This document shows, in pieces, positions 35,824 through 47,640 of a stretch of DNA of 64,000 bases. The notes under the pieces are model-generated. The model was not told where the DNA came from, searched no databases, and worked only from the letters and a program-made list of their open reading frames with translations. The translations under genes were made by a program, and so were the position numbers. Position 1 is the stretch's first letter. Each line of letters begins with the position of its first letter. The stretch is taken from contig OX393581.1 of the NCBI GenBank assembly GCA_947652605.1, forward strand, positions 32,110,788 through 32,174,787, given 5' to 3'. The stretch comes from Elmis aenea. Its lineage: Eukaryota; Arthropoda; Insecta; Coleoptera; Elmidae.

Positions 35824-36636
35824 TACAGGGTGTCCCAAGTATACACAGCCAAAAAGTAGGTGCATATTCCTGAGTGAAAATGCTGACCATTTGTCAAATA
35901 TTTTGTTATCCGAAAATGCTTCCTTTCAAAGTTAGAGACCTCTAAAGTTGCAAAAAAAAAAATCAAAAAATCGATTACGTCCTAGCCGTTTAAGCTAGAG
36001 CTATCAAACTAGGCCGAAATGTTTAGGTGTTTCCCATTGACTTTGTGGGATAATTAGAAGGAAAACACGTAATTGGAAGTATGATTTATAGTCAGGTCAT
36101 CCGCTTACCATCTATAGATTTTTTTTCTCTGGAATAAAATTGAAAATGTCATTCGTCCATAAAAAAGTACGACTTAAGAGAAAAACAATCGTCCCTCTTT
36201 GTTTTTTGCTGTAAATGTAGCCGTTTTCGAGAAAATTAGCGCTAAAGATGCATCGACAAACTCTGTTTATACACCTCAAATATTTTTTTTACTAAACTTA
36301 GTTGGCTAATGCTAATGTCAGTCATGCTTGACTTAAAGCTTGTTCGCCTGATAAGCGGATGACCTGACTATAAATCATACTTCCAATTACGTGTTTTCTT
36401 TCTAATTATCCCACAAAGTCAATGGGAAACACCTAAAAATTTCGGCCAAGTTTGATAGCTCGAGCTTCAACAGCTAGGACGTAATCGATTTTTTGATATA
36501 TTTTTTTTGCAACTTTGGAGGTCTCTAACTTTGAAAGGAAGCATTTTCGGATGACAAAATATTTGACAAATGGTCATCATTTTCACTCAGGAATATGTAC
36601 CTACTTTTTGGCGGTGTATAATTGGAACACCCTGTA
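35824..36636. mobile_element. TA-flanked palindromic element (TACAGGGTG type), family 5
   Basis: TACAGGGTGTCCCAAGTATA (left) against ATAATTGGAACACCCTGTA (right), TA on both sides. The arms share CAGTCATGC- and GTCAGGTCATCCGCTTA-type blocks in mirrored order and meet near 36230. The frame at 35727-35966 (minus) is derived from the left arm. Confidence 0.75.
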
Positions 36637-37312
36637 TATTTATAAGCAACTTATATTGAGCATAAAATTTCGGACACACGGTGTAAACGTTTAATAACTT
36701 GCACTACTTGCAGTTACGATTCGCGACTTCCTAAAATAAGACGCTGCGACCCCCGGGTTAGAAATTGCAGGTCCACATCCACAGTGAGTAAAATTACAGT
36801 AGCGAATAAAATAGACGTTGGATTGCGTGACAAACAGTAATTAAACAGATAAAAAAATGATATACACATAATTACATTCATTATTACAAAACAGTTAGGT
36901 GTGATTTTAATTTTTAGAACAAGGATTTTTATATGGAGGAGCCCTGCCTCGTGGGAGTGTATGAGAATATTCGGGAGCGTGTGCAATTTGACAATAAATT
37001 AATGGGTATTCAATAATAATTGTTTCTTGCTATGGATTGAGTTTAGCCAAGAGTACATGAAAATAAACTGTGGATACTTAAACAGTGATGTTTTACCATA
37101 TTATAAATGTAATTTGATCGTTTATTCTCCTTAAATATGCTAAAAATGTTTGAATTTATAAATTACAAACTTGCTAAATTTAGGTTAATCGACAAAGTCT
37201 GATACATACAAATTAGATATCTCCTAATTCTAAATATTTAAAATATAAACATTGTGTCTCTCTTTTGACATTTACATAAATTATAATTTACGACAATGTT
37301 GCTTTAAAAATG
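36637..37312. other. AT-rich DNA with one GC-richer patch
   Basis: A patch at about 36715-36770 (CGACCCCCGGGTTAGAAATT) resembles decayed hAT subterminal DNA, but I could not pair its ends. The frame at 36714-36986 has no recognisable domain. Confidence 0.35.
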
Positions 37313-38410
37313 ATTTTAATCAGGGATGGAATAACGTTTTAAATCGTTACGTTATTGTATAACGTTATTTATTATTTGTTTTCGTTACATACCGTTATAA
37401 ATAACGTCAAAAAAATGAATTGTTATGTTATATAACGTTATATAACGTAACATAAATTATGATATACGGAATGTTTCTTAAATAATGCGAAAAAATTCGG
37501 TAGGTGATTCCTTATCGAATTATAAGAGGGGTCTTTCATATAATTTTTTTTGTTCCTTTAGGGTCTCCTTTCGGAGTTACACCCTCCTAAAGGGGATCGG
37601 TAAAATAGGGTTTTTATTTCATTTCTCAAATTTGTATGTATGTAGGAGACTGATATTTGGTAGATGCTTAATACTTATTAAAAGGTTCCCATAGTAATAT
37701 TTGTAATCATCTCCCACCTTCACAGGGGGCTGAAAAGTGCGACCCCTGTTGTTTTTTTTTATCAGAACGTTTTGGTGGGTTGAAATTTTGCAATTTAAAT
37801 TGTTTTTTGAAAACTTGATTTATTTAGAAGTTTTTTTTATTCTTTAACTGTTCTCGTTAAACCTACAGTTTTTGAGAAAAAAATTATATGAATGAACATG
37901 AACCATCAAATATTCCAATATAAAACGATTCATTTTGGTGGTTACCATGGTTTGTTTATATTGATATTGGATAGAAGATAGAAGTGACGGGTGTAATTCA
38001 TTTTGACGTTTACGCGGCGACAACGCTAAAACGCCCGTCAATTCTACCCAATATGAACATAAACATCATATTCACTCATTTAATTTTTTATTCAAACTGT
38101 AGGATTTACGAGAAAAACCAAAGAATAAAAAAAAATTCTAAATAAATCAAACAAAATAAATTTAATTGCAAAATTTTAACTCCACAAAAAGTTCTGATTA
38201 AAAAACCATCAGGGGTCGCACTTATCAGCCCCCTATGAAGGTGGAAGATGATTGCAAATATTACTATGAGAAACCTTTTAATAAGTAAAAAACATCTATC
38301 GAATATCATTCTCCCACATTTATCCAAATTTGAGAAATAAAATAAAAACCCAATTTTACCGATCCCCTTTAGGGGGGTGTAACTCCGAAAGGAGACCCTA
38401 AAGAAAAAAA

Positions 38411-39230
38411 TAGTAGTTTGTATACCTAGGCGGGAAAGTGGATGTTTTCCAGGCCGAGAGAAAAGTTGGATAGCCGAGGCGCAGCCGAGGCTGTCCATTT
38501 CTCGAGGCTCGGAAAACCACTTTCCCGGCATGGTGTACACAATATTTTTTATCCTACACAACAAAAATTAAAAATAACAATCCTGTGAGAAATGCATCTA
38601 TTTCTTGACGACTGATATTCTTAATTTATTAGCAACATGCCGGACAGATTGTTTTTTAAGAAAGGCAATTAATGTCTTAAACAATGCAATATCGGCATTA
38701 TGTCTTACAGTAAGGAAGCTTTTAACATAAACTAATCGGCCACAGCGTTGAAGACTTATATTTCTTTGATAATTTAGATAAATAAGTTAGAATTACACTT
38801 TCGCTGTGTCGGTTAACGTTTTTGGTAGTACACCACTCCATAAATAAGTTATACTGTATAAGTATATCATACCGTTTTTTAGATTTTGCTGGTAATAAAT
38901 TCAGAGTTAGTTCTTTCGCTTTTTCACTAATTTCCGCAAGTGTGCAACTAAAGTTGTCATCTGATTCTTCATTTCTTTTGTCCATTTCCATTATTTATCA
39001 ACCGTAAAGTAAGTCACGGTTTAAAATTTTAAATTAGTTGTAATTTAATTTTGACAGATAACGGAGCGCCCTCTGTTGGTAAACGTCGACGTACTTTTTT
39101 CGCGCCTAGGCGTTACATGAGTTTTTACCAGCCTAGCCGTGCAATGTGTTTTTACCAGGCTAGCCGTGCAAGTGCATACTTTCGCGTCCATTTAGACGCA
39201 CGAAAATAAGATTTTCAGATAGTGTAGGAT
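38411..39230 (-). mobile_element. Crypton-like remnant inserted in the palindrome arm
   Basis: This block has no counterpart in the mirror arm and encodes a piece of a tyrosine recombinase on the minus strand. Near its left end a GC-rich inverted repeat (GCGGGAAAGTGG.. at 38428 and CCACTTTCCCGGC at about 38518) forms a strong hairpin. A second inverted pair is GTGTAGGATAAAAAATAT (39222) against ATATTTTTTATCCTACAC (about 38543). AAAAAATA occurs on both edges and may be a short duplication. No other Crypton part is intact. Confidence 0.65.
38582..38991 (-). pseudogene. Crypton tyrosine recombinase, N-terminal fragment
   Basis: From an ATG at 38991 the first 89 codons include LLPAKSKKRYDILIQYNLFM EWC and SVILTYLSKLSKKYKSSTLW, the helical core-binding domain of insect Crypton recombinases. 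After a frameshift near 38720 come SFLTVRHNADI, LIAFLKKQSVRHVANK and, after another shift, ISRQEIDAFL, again in the family's order. The catalytic R..HxxR..Y domain is absent, so it is a dead fragment. Confidence 0.7.
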
Positions 39231-39657
39231 AAAAAATATATGAAAGACCCCCCTTAATTTTCGATAAGGAATCACCTCTCGAATTTTTTCGCATTATTTA
39301 AGAAACATGCTGTATAAAAATAATTTTTATTTGTAACTCAGAAATTATTTTTGGGATCTGTAAATGTAAATTTTTAAAAATAGTACAAAATTACGTTGAG
39401 ATATTTTATTTTCATTTTAATTTCTAAAATACAAACAAAATAATATATCTTCTGAAAATAAAAAGATCACCATATAAAAAATTAATTTGTAGAGAATAAC
39501 GATACAAAATAACTTTTAACGAAACGTTATCGGCTATTATAACGTTATATAACGTTATAAAAATATCGTTACGTTATTGTAAAAAAAATTACAATTGAAT
39601 CGTTATTATAACGTTATCGGGTATCGTTACGTTACGTTTTCCATCCCTGATTTTAAT

Positions 39658-40054
39658 GTTTCAAATTTGAAGGCAGCTTTCATAAAACTTGTACCAAAAA
39701 CTGTATGCGTTTTCATATTTTTGCCTTTTCGACTAAAAGTAATTTTAATCAGTTTTTTAACCGGTTTATTACTCTTTAATCGGATTTGTTACAACGGTTT
39801 AATAAATCATCTAAAAGTAAACTTATAATTACGATTCAACTATAATTTCTAAAGCAATTATAATAACCAATAAAGTTTCCTAAAAGTTATTTACTATCAT
39901 GATTTTCTGTGAATAAAGAAGATATATTTTGTTTGTATTTTAGCTGTGAAAATTAAAATAGAATACCTAAAAGTAATGTTGTACTGTTTTTTTAAATGTA
40001 CACTGCAGATCACAAATAAAATTTCAGTTTTACAAATACATTTTATTTTCATAA
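39658..40054. other. AT-rich DNA, nothing recognised
   Basis: A 77-codon frame at 39595-39828 starts inside the hAT end and has no domain. Confidence 0.4.
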
Positions 40055-40170
40055 CCTTATATAACATAACAATTCATTTTTTAATGTTATTTATAACGTT
40101 GTGTAACGAAAACAAATAATAAATAACGTTATACAATAAAGTAACGATTTAAAACGTTATTTAATCCCTG
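40055..40170. mobile_element. Solo end of the AACGTTAT hAT family
   Basis: The segment matches the reverse complement of 37321-37430 (AATAAATAACGTTATACAAT, ending AACGTTATTTAATCCCTG). The other end is not found nearby, so it is a truncated copy. Confidence 0.65.
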
Positions 40171-40499
40171 GTCACAAGATGTTTTACTACTACTGCTACT
40201 GTTTAAAGCAGAAATTAATGTAAAATAAGTTTTAGACAATATTTTGATTGGTGAAGGCGTGTATGAGATTTTTAATGTGTATTTAACAATGAAGTGTGAT
40301 TTAAAATATCTTAGGAAGTTCTGATTGTAGACTATCCAGATGGGAAACTATAATAACGGAAGAACATTTATTAAGTGAATGGTGTTTTGCAATCAGTTTG
40401 ATTGTAAATTTCACACAATTAAATTTTGTACCTCACCAAAATTAAAGTTTTTAAAATACTTTTTAGTAGTTTAGTTACATGTTTAAAGCGAGAGTTTTA

Positions 40500-41100
40500 T
40501 AAATTTGGCGTCGCCGCGATTTTTGTACTATTGTGAAAACTTGCAATTTATGAAACTTCCTACACGCTAATGTATTTCAAATTTGTGGACCTGATGTCTC
40601 CATCATCAACTCGGCGAAGGTTAACTTTCTCATAAGGTTCTCTATTCGCACCCATCCTACGACCGAAGAAAGTAATTTTCATCCTTTCGCTACTATTAGT
40701 TAGCCAACGAGTATAACAGCTTCAGTTGTTGCGGAAAGCGAAATTACAAGTATCATAACACCGAAATCTGCACAATAACAACTCCAAATTGTGCAATAAT
40801 TATGAGATTCGCAAGAACGCGCAAGAATCACGTGCGGATTTCTTCTTGAAACAATTGTGTATTTGTTACCCACGTAAAGAGCAAAAAAATATGGTCAATA
40901 CACATTTCTCCGGCCTACTTAGACGTGACATCACGGATCATGTGATTTTGATATACGTTTTAAAATCATCCAACTTCCTTGTTTATAGATGCGATTTGAA
41001 TAGTATTGGTGAATGGCATTCTGTGCTCTATGAGTTGCGCGGTTTGATTTACGTTGCTCCCCCGTGGTGATTGCATCGTCACGTGAATGATAAAAGCAGT
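40500..41100. other. CpG-dense block, possible promoter or first exon
   Basis: CpG dinucleotides are frequent here (GGCGTCGCCGCG, CACGTGCGG, TCGTCACG) and rare on either side. The minus strand has a short frame from an ATG near 40685, MKITFFGRRMGANREPYEKV and onward to a TAG near 40567. The plus strand has a 93-codon frame at 40789-41070 that begins with a non-ATG codon. Neither peptide is recognised. Unmethylated promoters keep CpG, so a promoter or exon is plausible, but no TATA, splice pair or domain proves it. Confidence 0.35.
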
Positions 41101-41479
41101 TTTGTGTTCAAATCAAGTAGACTATGATTGACGTTATGTAATTGTTTAAATAATGATCTGCAAATAAATTTGTGATGGTCGTTTGATTTGTCTTAGAATA
41201 TGAACGCGTTTATGTATTTGGGTCAATTGATTTATTGGATTATTTTGTAATAATAATTTAGACATCTTACTGGGCGTAATATGATTTTTCCAATATTGGG
41301 CGCCTTTATTTGTTCTGTGTGAGTAACAAAGGCAAGATTATAAAACGATTTAAACAAATTACACATCATTTTGAGTTTACCCATATATCGCAACAAAATT
41401 TATAATTGCTTTAACCTAAAGTACTGAGTGCCTACTTTTTGATTATCATTAAAACTATAAAGAAACAAATTTAGAAATA

Positions 41480-41600
41480 TACAGGGTGTCCCAGATTACA
41501 TTTCCAGCATGGCGATCTCGCTTATTATAAGAGATACAGGTTTGTTTAAATTAGATGAATTATTCCTTGGTATGAAAGGAGCCACAATCAATTTTTAAAA
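41480..41600 (+). mobile_element. Solo TACAGGGTG end
   Basis: TACAGGGTGTCCCAGATTAC followed by ATCTCGCTTATTATAAGAGA, as in the 34.1-kb family's tip region. No matching inverted end follows, so it is a one-ended remnant. Confidence 0.5.
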
Positions 41601-42497
41601 GTACAAAATTCGTCGTGCTTCAGATGTTATAGCAAAAAATATGAAAATGTCGAATTTCTTTTTTCTTTCATATTTTTTTTGTTTCTAAAATCATTTTGAT
41701 TTGATTTTCATAAAATAATTATTATTTTCGCACGTATTAAACATATTTTACGAAGATGGTTTATTTAAGTTTTTTTTTGTCTTTGTGATTGTTATATTTC
41801 TGTTTCCAAATAGTTGCGAAGAAATTGATAAGTAAAAATACTATTTTATCGCTTTAGTTCGTTTTACAGCTGTTACTAGTGACAAGTTGGCAACTTAAAA
41901 CTACGGTAGATGGATTACACCGCTATTGGCTAGATGCAAATTCATTTGTCAACTATAGAAACTGCTTACTAGATTGAAAAATCAATACATTTTAATTCAT
42001 AGTTTTTGACACTTAGTGTCACTTTCTTATTTCTTATTTGAAACGATATCAAAAAACAAATTTAATTATCCACTTATCGCAATTGTAATAAAATATATTA
42101 AGTACCTATTTTCGTAAATTGATCTCTAGATATAAAAGAACTGTGACAGAAAATGGGTTATCTTAAATTTGAAAACAAATTTGAAATCAGAACAAAATTC
42201 TACACATTGTTTATTTAATAACTGTTTCTGTAACTCTCATAGTTTTCTAGATCTCAATGGTGATAAAATATAGTGAACATTCTCGAGATTTGTTTCAAGT
42301 TGGTTTGCGGTTTGTCAAAAAATTAGTTAAAATTTTCAGTAAAATTAAATTAATATTACCTGCATTTAAAAACGAAAAAATTATCAAACAATTTTTATTT
42401 GCAAATCAATTTGTATGAACCATAGAAAACACTCGATTACGAACGATTTAAATTTACCAAGTAGTAATCAAGTAAAAATAATAATGCATATTGTGTG
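41601..42497. other. AT-rich DNA, nothing recognised
   Basis: No supported feature. Confidence 0.4.
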
Positions 42498-42587
42498 CTA
42501 TATAAAAAACGCGTATCTGTTACATCTTTGGAGTAACAATATTAACTGTGTTCGCGTGATTTCTGATAACCCCGGAGGGTTTAAAAT
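42498..42587 (+). promoter_or_regulatory. Candidate TATA promoter and first exon
   Basis: CTATATAAAAAACGCG at 42498-42513 is a strong TATA box. A start about 30 bp on (near 42530) would give a leader of about 58 nt rich in CG and CCCCGG, ending TTAAAAT|GTAAGA at 42587, a good splice donor. If real, the leader is noncoding or its start codon is split across the intron (AT|G). No downstream exon was identified. Confidence 0.25.
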
Positions 42588-42589
42588 GT

Positions 42590-43750
42590 AAGATGTTCTT
42601 TGTTCTTGCACGCTCTAAATTTTTGTGAGAAATTGTTTTAGTGGGCGTAATTTACACGAGAAAGTTTAGGTAATAGAAAGAATTAGTAACAAAATGATGT
42701 TGACTTTGATGAGCTTATTTACAAAACAGTTGCTTTAATTAGAATTTAGAATGAAACTAAAACAACATGTAGTGTACATTAAATTGGTACTACTTTTTTC
42801 CCCTTGGGTATATTTGCAAGAAAATATTTAATTAGCGGAAAATGACCTTGCTGTTTTCATTTTGAAACAATATAAACATTTTTAATTTAATGTCAATATA
42901 ATTGTAACATTTGCCCCTTTATTGCTGGGTGACGAAGATTAAGGCTAAATTTTATACATAAAGCAAAATGTGAACCTTCTTTCAGCGAATTAGCTCCAGA
43001 AGAATACTACCAATAAAAATTAGAAAAACATTTCTTAAACGATAATTATATGCAGACAAAAACGTCGTAATTTTTCTGAAAACTTTTTTATGAGCATTAT
43101 ACCTACTTACTAATGTTTTTCATATAATTTTTGTTTGGTATTTGTTAGCAGATATTATATCTGCAATAAAAATCTAATTTTGTTAGTCAGCACTAATTGC
43201 TTTAAATTATATGCAAATTTTTTCTTTCATTTGTCTCGGCACTGAAATAAACCTTCAAAAACAAATTGATATCGATACACCAATCAATTGATTTACAAGT
43301 GCCGTATCTGTTACGACAGTTGGACTCAATTATTCTTAACGTGCATATAAACATGTAAAGCTCTAATAATAAATAACAGCCATCAAACTCTTGTCATAAT
43401 TTGCCAATCAGTTTATTAGATCTTTTACGATTGTATTTATTTTAAAAGGTCAAACAGCGACAATGACTTAATTTACTAACACATGGGCGAAAGCATTCAC
43501 TTGCCAATTGCTTATCCATTGTTAAGGTTATATTTTTAAGGTGTTTAAATTTTTCTCGTTTTGTTTTATGCAAAATCATTAGTTGTAAAGTATGTTGTTT
43601 GTACACAGTTGAGGTACATGAAAATAATAGTTCATTGCCTCGCCGCGGGAAAAGATAAAAAACTAAGATCAAAACTTTTTAGGGTGAAGATGGATCTTGA
43701 CTTTTGATTTTTCATTTGTATCAAACAGTAGAAAAAACGTTTCAATTTAT
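42590..43750. other. AT-rich DNA, nothing recognised
   Basis: A 76-codon minus frame at 43442-43672 has no recognisable domain. Confidence 0.4.
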
Positions 43751-43752
43751 TA

Positions 43753-44325
43753 TACAGGTGTCCAGTTTAAAATAAGTACATGGGTATCTCGGAAACCGTT
43801 AGAAATACAAAATCGGTTAAATGGGGAAAAAGTTGCGCAATTACATGCGTAACGATAATCCAGTGTTACATTTTCAATAATTCATCCTGTAACTAATAAG
43901 GATTTTAAAAATGACAATAAAAATATTTTAGGCCTACTATGTTTCGCGCGATCATAACTTTTGTTTTTCTTATGGACACCATATTGGATTTTTGCATTTT
44001 TTAAATCTCCATAACAAATGCTTTTCAACCATGTCTTAGCATCCATATGTTTAACCTAGGGAAAATATGAAAATTTGCAAAATTAAGGTTTCACCACAGT
44101 AGGCCTTGGTGTCGTGATTAAACAATTGCAACGACTATTTTTAACAACTGTCAAATAATATATATTTTTCTGTAGTGCAGACAAGTTAGTGATTTCCAAG
44201 TTTCCAATGGACCGTTTTTCAAATAAGCGTAAATATGAAATGTTGGAGTGCTTTATTCTCTGTAGAAGAAATGATATTATGACTACAGAAATGTATTTCA
44301 ATAAATACTCGGATATAAATTTTTG
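43753..44325 (+). mobile_element. 5' part of a TACAGG-tipped transposon with HTH transposase start
   Basis: A TA-preceded tip TACAGGTGTCCAGTTTAAAA begins the fragment. About 460 bp later comes an ATG with a DUF4817-like helix-turn-helix frame (44217 onward). The arrangement of tip, leader and transposase start is that of the left end of an autonomous Tc1/mariner-like element. The rest is missing from about 44325. Confidence 0.5.
44217..44325 (+). pseudogene. Transposase N-terminus, DUF4817-like helix-turn-helix
   Basis: The frame reads MDRFSNKRKYEMLECFILCR RNDIMTTEMYFNKYSDIN. Its pattern (RFSN.E...ML..Y..C..N...T...Y...YPDR) is that of the DUF4817 helix-turn-helix found at the start of many insect transposon proteins. 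After the expected Tyr-Ser-Asp (normally YPDR) the similarity stops and the frame runs on into unrelated hydrophobic sequence, so the gene is truncated. The DDE domain is absent. Confidence 0.5.
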
Positions 44326-46453
44326 TGTGTCCATTTTCTTTCCTTTTTTATTTTTTTTTGGTTTGTTGTTTTCCACAGTTTTTCCTTTGTCTAAAATACG
44401 TTACGTATTATACTTAGTGACTTTTTATTATAGCATTTGTGTAATTAGTACCAGTTTTGTAATATTCATTCATACGATACTTATATCAGGATTATTTATG
44501 CTTGCACTTTTTAGGTAATGGTCAGAAAATATTCATAGTTTGTGCGTATTTATTTATTTTAAAAACAAAACAAAAAAGTGCAATTTTATGTAAAAGTACT
44601 TAATACCCTAAAAAAGGTTAAAGATTAATGCAGCTTGTCATAACGGCAATAAAAGCTCCTAAAATGTTAAGCCATCGAAAGGGTTTAGGATGAGTTACAA
44701 CCTTTTAATTCACATTCAGGCACGAATAACGCGAAAACATCTATGAAATCGTTTCGTTACAGCAGATATATGAAGTGTGACAGATTTGTTAACCATAGCG
44801 TCATAATTGCTTTTTAAATATGATTAATAATGTCTAAAGTCATTGCAGATGCCTTTCTCTGCATTTCACAAAGTATTATTGTTTATGAGTTTATGAAGTG
44901 ATATTCTGCTTTCCTGTTTGCATACTTCCTTCTAGATTTAGATAAGTTTTATTAATTGTAGAATCTTATTTATTATTATTAAGTCCAGACAAATTACAAA
45001 CGAAATTTGCAATTTGAAGACGTAATTGTAAATTTAATGTTGATTACGATTAGAGGCAAGATTATTGAAAATGTATAAGTTCTTTGGTTAAAACTTATAT
45101 AAACTGCAGTTAGAAATTATGGTTTCTGAAAACCGCAATGGCACTATCGCGCAATAAATAATTCCTTTAACGGGCGAGATCCTTATTTAGGACCTAACAG
45201 ATATGTTGATAATGCAATAAGAAGTCAATATTACGGATTTCCTTTGCTTACCGAATGCTTTGGCAGCTGCATATGTGACACATTCAAATATAGATTTTCT
45301 GTAGGGTTAAACAGATTCCAAATTAAATGAGGAATTTATCGTAATTGGTTTCACGAAAAGGATAAAAATATATATAAAACATGCAAAAAATCAATAAAAT
45401 GTAAGCGATTTAAATTAAATACCAGCACTAAATTGTTCAACAAATTTTGTAAACTATAAAATAATTTTGCAAAATTCTGTGACGTTTTTTAGATTTTTAA
45501 CTAATTTTAACTCTTTTTTTTAATAAAGATCCACTTTCGATAGACATGTCGTAATTTCCATAGATAGTCGGGGGGTCAGGGGTCGCAGATAGATTGGCAT
45601 GTAGGAAGGCAGGCAGACACACCCCATCAATCGGTATGTTTGTTTTCGTAATTACTTCCTTATTTACTGAATAACCAGAACATCTGCGTTTTTTAAAGAC
45701 GCTATAAATGAGTTTTGGTTAATTTCAACTCGGAAACTATAGTATCTTGATTAACGAAGTACTATTTGTATCAAAAATTTGCCAGATTAGTAGAATACTG
45801 TTAAAAGTGTCCTAGTTTATGACCCCATAAATAACTATTAAGGAAAAACGTTCTTTACCTAGTTTGTTATATTCAAACGCTATTATTGTTGTCAGTCTAA
45901 CCGGAAGTATAGATGGAAGACACCAGTTTTTTTTACAGTGGTATACTATTTTATTCTACATTTCTAATCTTTGTTTACCTTCTTTACAAATATAATCTAT
46001 GGTGTATTTGGTCTTTCGTTAAGCATGATTATCGAAAGTTTATTAGATTTATTATGCTGTAGAATGTATTTTTTGGAACACGCGGTATTAAGTTCAATAG
46101 ACCAATAATTTAACTTTGCAACACAAATTTGTAATTTTCAAATAAAATATGAAAACCTTAAGCAGCAAAATATAAATTGCTATCGAAAAATCAATAGTTC
46201 ACGCTTTCACTACCCGACAGCTGTGCAATAAATTCTAAAATTTTAATGTCGTCGTTTATTACTAGCAAATATGCATTTCCGGTATTTTAAAAAGTGCAGC
46301 TAAGATCAAAATTAACATAAACATAAAATAATTAATTCATTTTTCGAAAACTTAATATTTCCGAGTTTACCAAAGTATTGGGTTATTAGTAACATACTAA
46401 ATATGTTATGACACATTTTAGTTGTTCAGTTAATATATAATAACAGACTTTTG
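44326..46453. other. AT-rich DNA, nothing recognised
   Basis: One GC-richer patch (about 45568-45625, GGGGGGTCAGGGGTCGC) remains unexplained. No gene is supported. Confidence 0.35.
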
Positions 46454-46901
46454 AGGTTTGTTCCTGCAATGATCCGATGGACGTATCGATATTGTGTTTC
46501 AGAAACTTCTCTGATAGTTCAGCGGACGGTTAGTCGGCTGTTTCAGCAGTTATCGGATAATGCATGAACCAATTTGAGTACGATAAAAACAGTACATGAA
46601 CGAAGGCAAAAACTATCGCTGGATTTTTACACGCATGCGCTGTTCACAACTAACATGACATCTGGTTGCTGTGATCGCCTTCTTAATTCCATGTTAGTAC
46701 TGCTTTCTTAAGATGTGTGCACTTGCGATGCTTAACTTACTGTGAATCCAATAAATACAAATGTCACTCACAGTTAGGCTTGTCCTTTAAGCGTTCTGGC
46801 AGTGGCTAATAAATTTTTTAGTCTATAGTTGACGGATGTCCATGAACCAGTTCATGTATCAGTACGTAAGTACAAAATGCACTGCCTGCTGGAACAAACC
46901 T
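46454..46901. mobile_element. MITE with AGGTTTGTTCC ends
   Basis: AGGTTTGTTCCTGCA at the left and TGCTGGAACAAACCT at the right are inverted. The 448-bp interior is less AT-rich than its surroundings (ATGCGCTG, GATCCGATGGACG) and noncoding. Superfamily unknown; no clear duplication was seen. Confidence 0.6.
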
Positions 46902-47640
46902 TATATGTATTTGGAGTTTTTGGGAATTAAAAATTGGTTATTGCCATAAAATAACAAAACTTATAGGTTATAATTTACTCGGAAGTGTTTTTCGATAACC
47001 GGAAATAACTATATTTTTATATAACCGATTTGTAACAAATGTAGGTGGGGATTGCTAAACTACAAAAAATTATTTGGCAATTATTTTAATTTTAATAGTA
47101 CATTTTTAATTCAACACAAACATTGTATTATACACGAAATCTTTAATGAATCAATGATGTAACAAAGTTGGCAGAACAATAAAAGTACAAGATTAATCAG
47201 CAGATAAATATATATATAGCAATAACTTCATTTTCAATTAATTACTCAAATAAAATTTCAACCTAATTAAAATTGCATTCAGTGAACTGTAACATTAATT
47301 CAGATTAGTATTACACATTTAAATTTGAAATTATTCTTTTGCAGAGACAGACATTAAAAATTTTGCCAAAGAAAGTTTTTAAGGATGTTACGTTTCTGAA
47401 AACACCGTGTCAGTGTTAATTACACGTGATTATTTAATTGGGCCGTGAAGTACGTTGTGAAATTAGTGTAAATTATCTTTAAAATTTAGATGATATTGCA
47501 CAGGTACTACAAGAGGATGTTCGAAACTCTCTTCATTATTCAATTAATTAAAATATAGTTGACATGTAGGTACCTACTAATTAATAGAAAGGAATGCTCA
47601 ATATTTTAATACTTAACAAAAATGTTTTACGGTTTTTTTT
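46902..47640. other. AT-rich DNA, nothing recognised
   Basis: No supported feature. Confidence 0.4.

Larger units (their letters stand above)
37465..39314. mobile_element. TA-flanked palindromic element, family 1, nested in hAT
   Basis: The tips TACGGAATGTTTCTTAAATA and TATTTAAGAAACATGCTGTA mirror each other with TA on both sides. Inside are AGGTGATTCCTTATCGAA and TCTCCTTTCGGAGTTACAC, shared with 17119-18902 and 54114-54350. The right arm is interrupted at about 38411-39230 by a Crypton-like insertion. Confidence 0.8.
37321..39649. mobile_element. hAT element with AACGTTAT-rich ends
   Basis: Left tip CAGGGATGGAATAACGTTTT and right tip ACGTTTTCCATCCCTG, with a perfect 8-bp duplication ATTTTAAT (37313-37320 and 39650-39657). 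Both subterminal zones are full of TAACGTTAT repeats. The element is interrupted by a palindromic TA element (37465-39314), so its own sequence is only 37321-37464 and 39315-39649. Another end of the same family lies at 40055-40170. Confidence 0.9.

Noticed and set aside
36714..36986. Possible hAT end around GGGTTAGAAATT
   Set aside because: No opposite tip and no 8-bp duplication found.
37485..38564. Frames at 37485-37694 (plus) and 38106-38564 (minus) sharing FRVSFRSYTxLKGIGKIGFL
   Set aside because: Mirror arms of the 37465-39314 palindrome.
44189..44518. 109-codon frame as a full membrane protein gene
   Set aside because: Only the first 38 codons after the ATG at 44217 resemble a transposase helix-turn-helix; the hydrophobic rest is unrelated AT-rich sequence after truncation.
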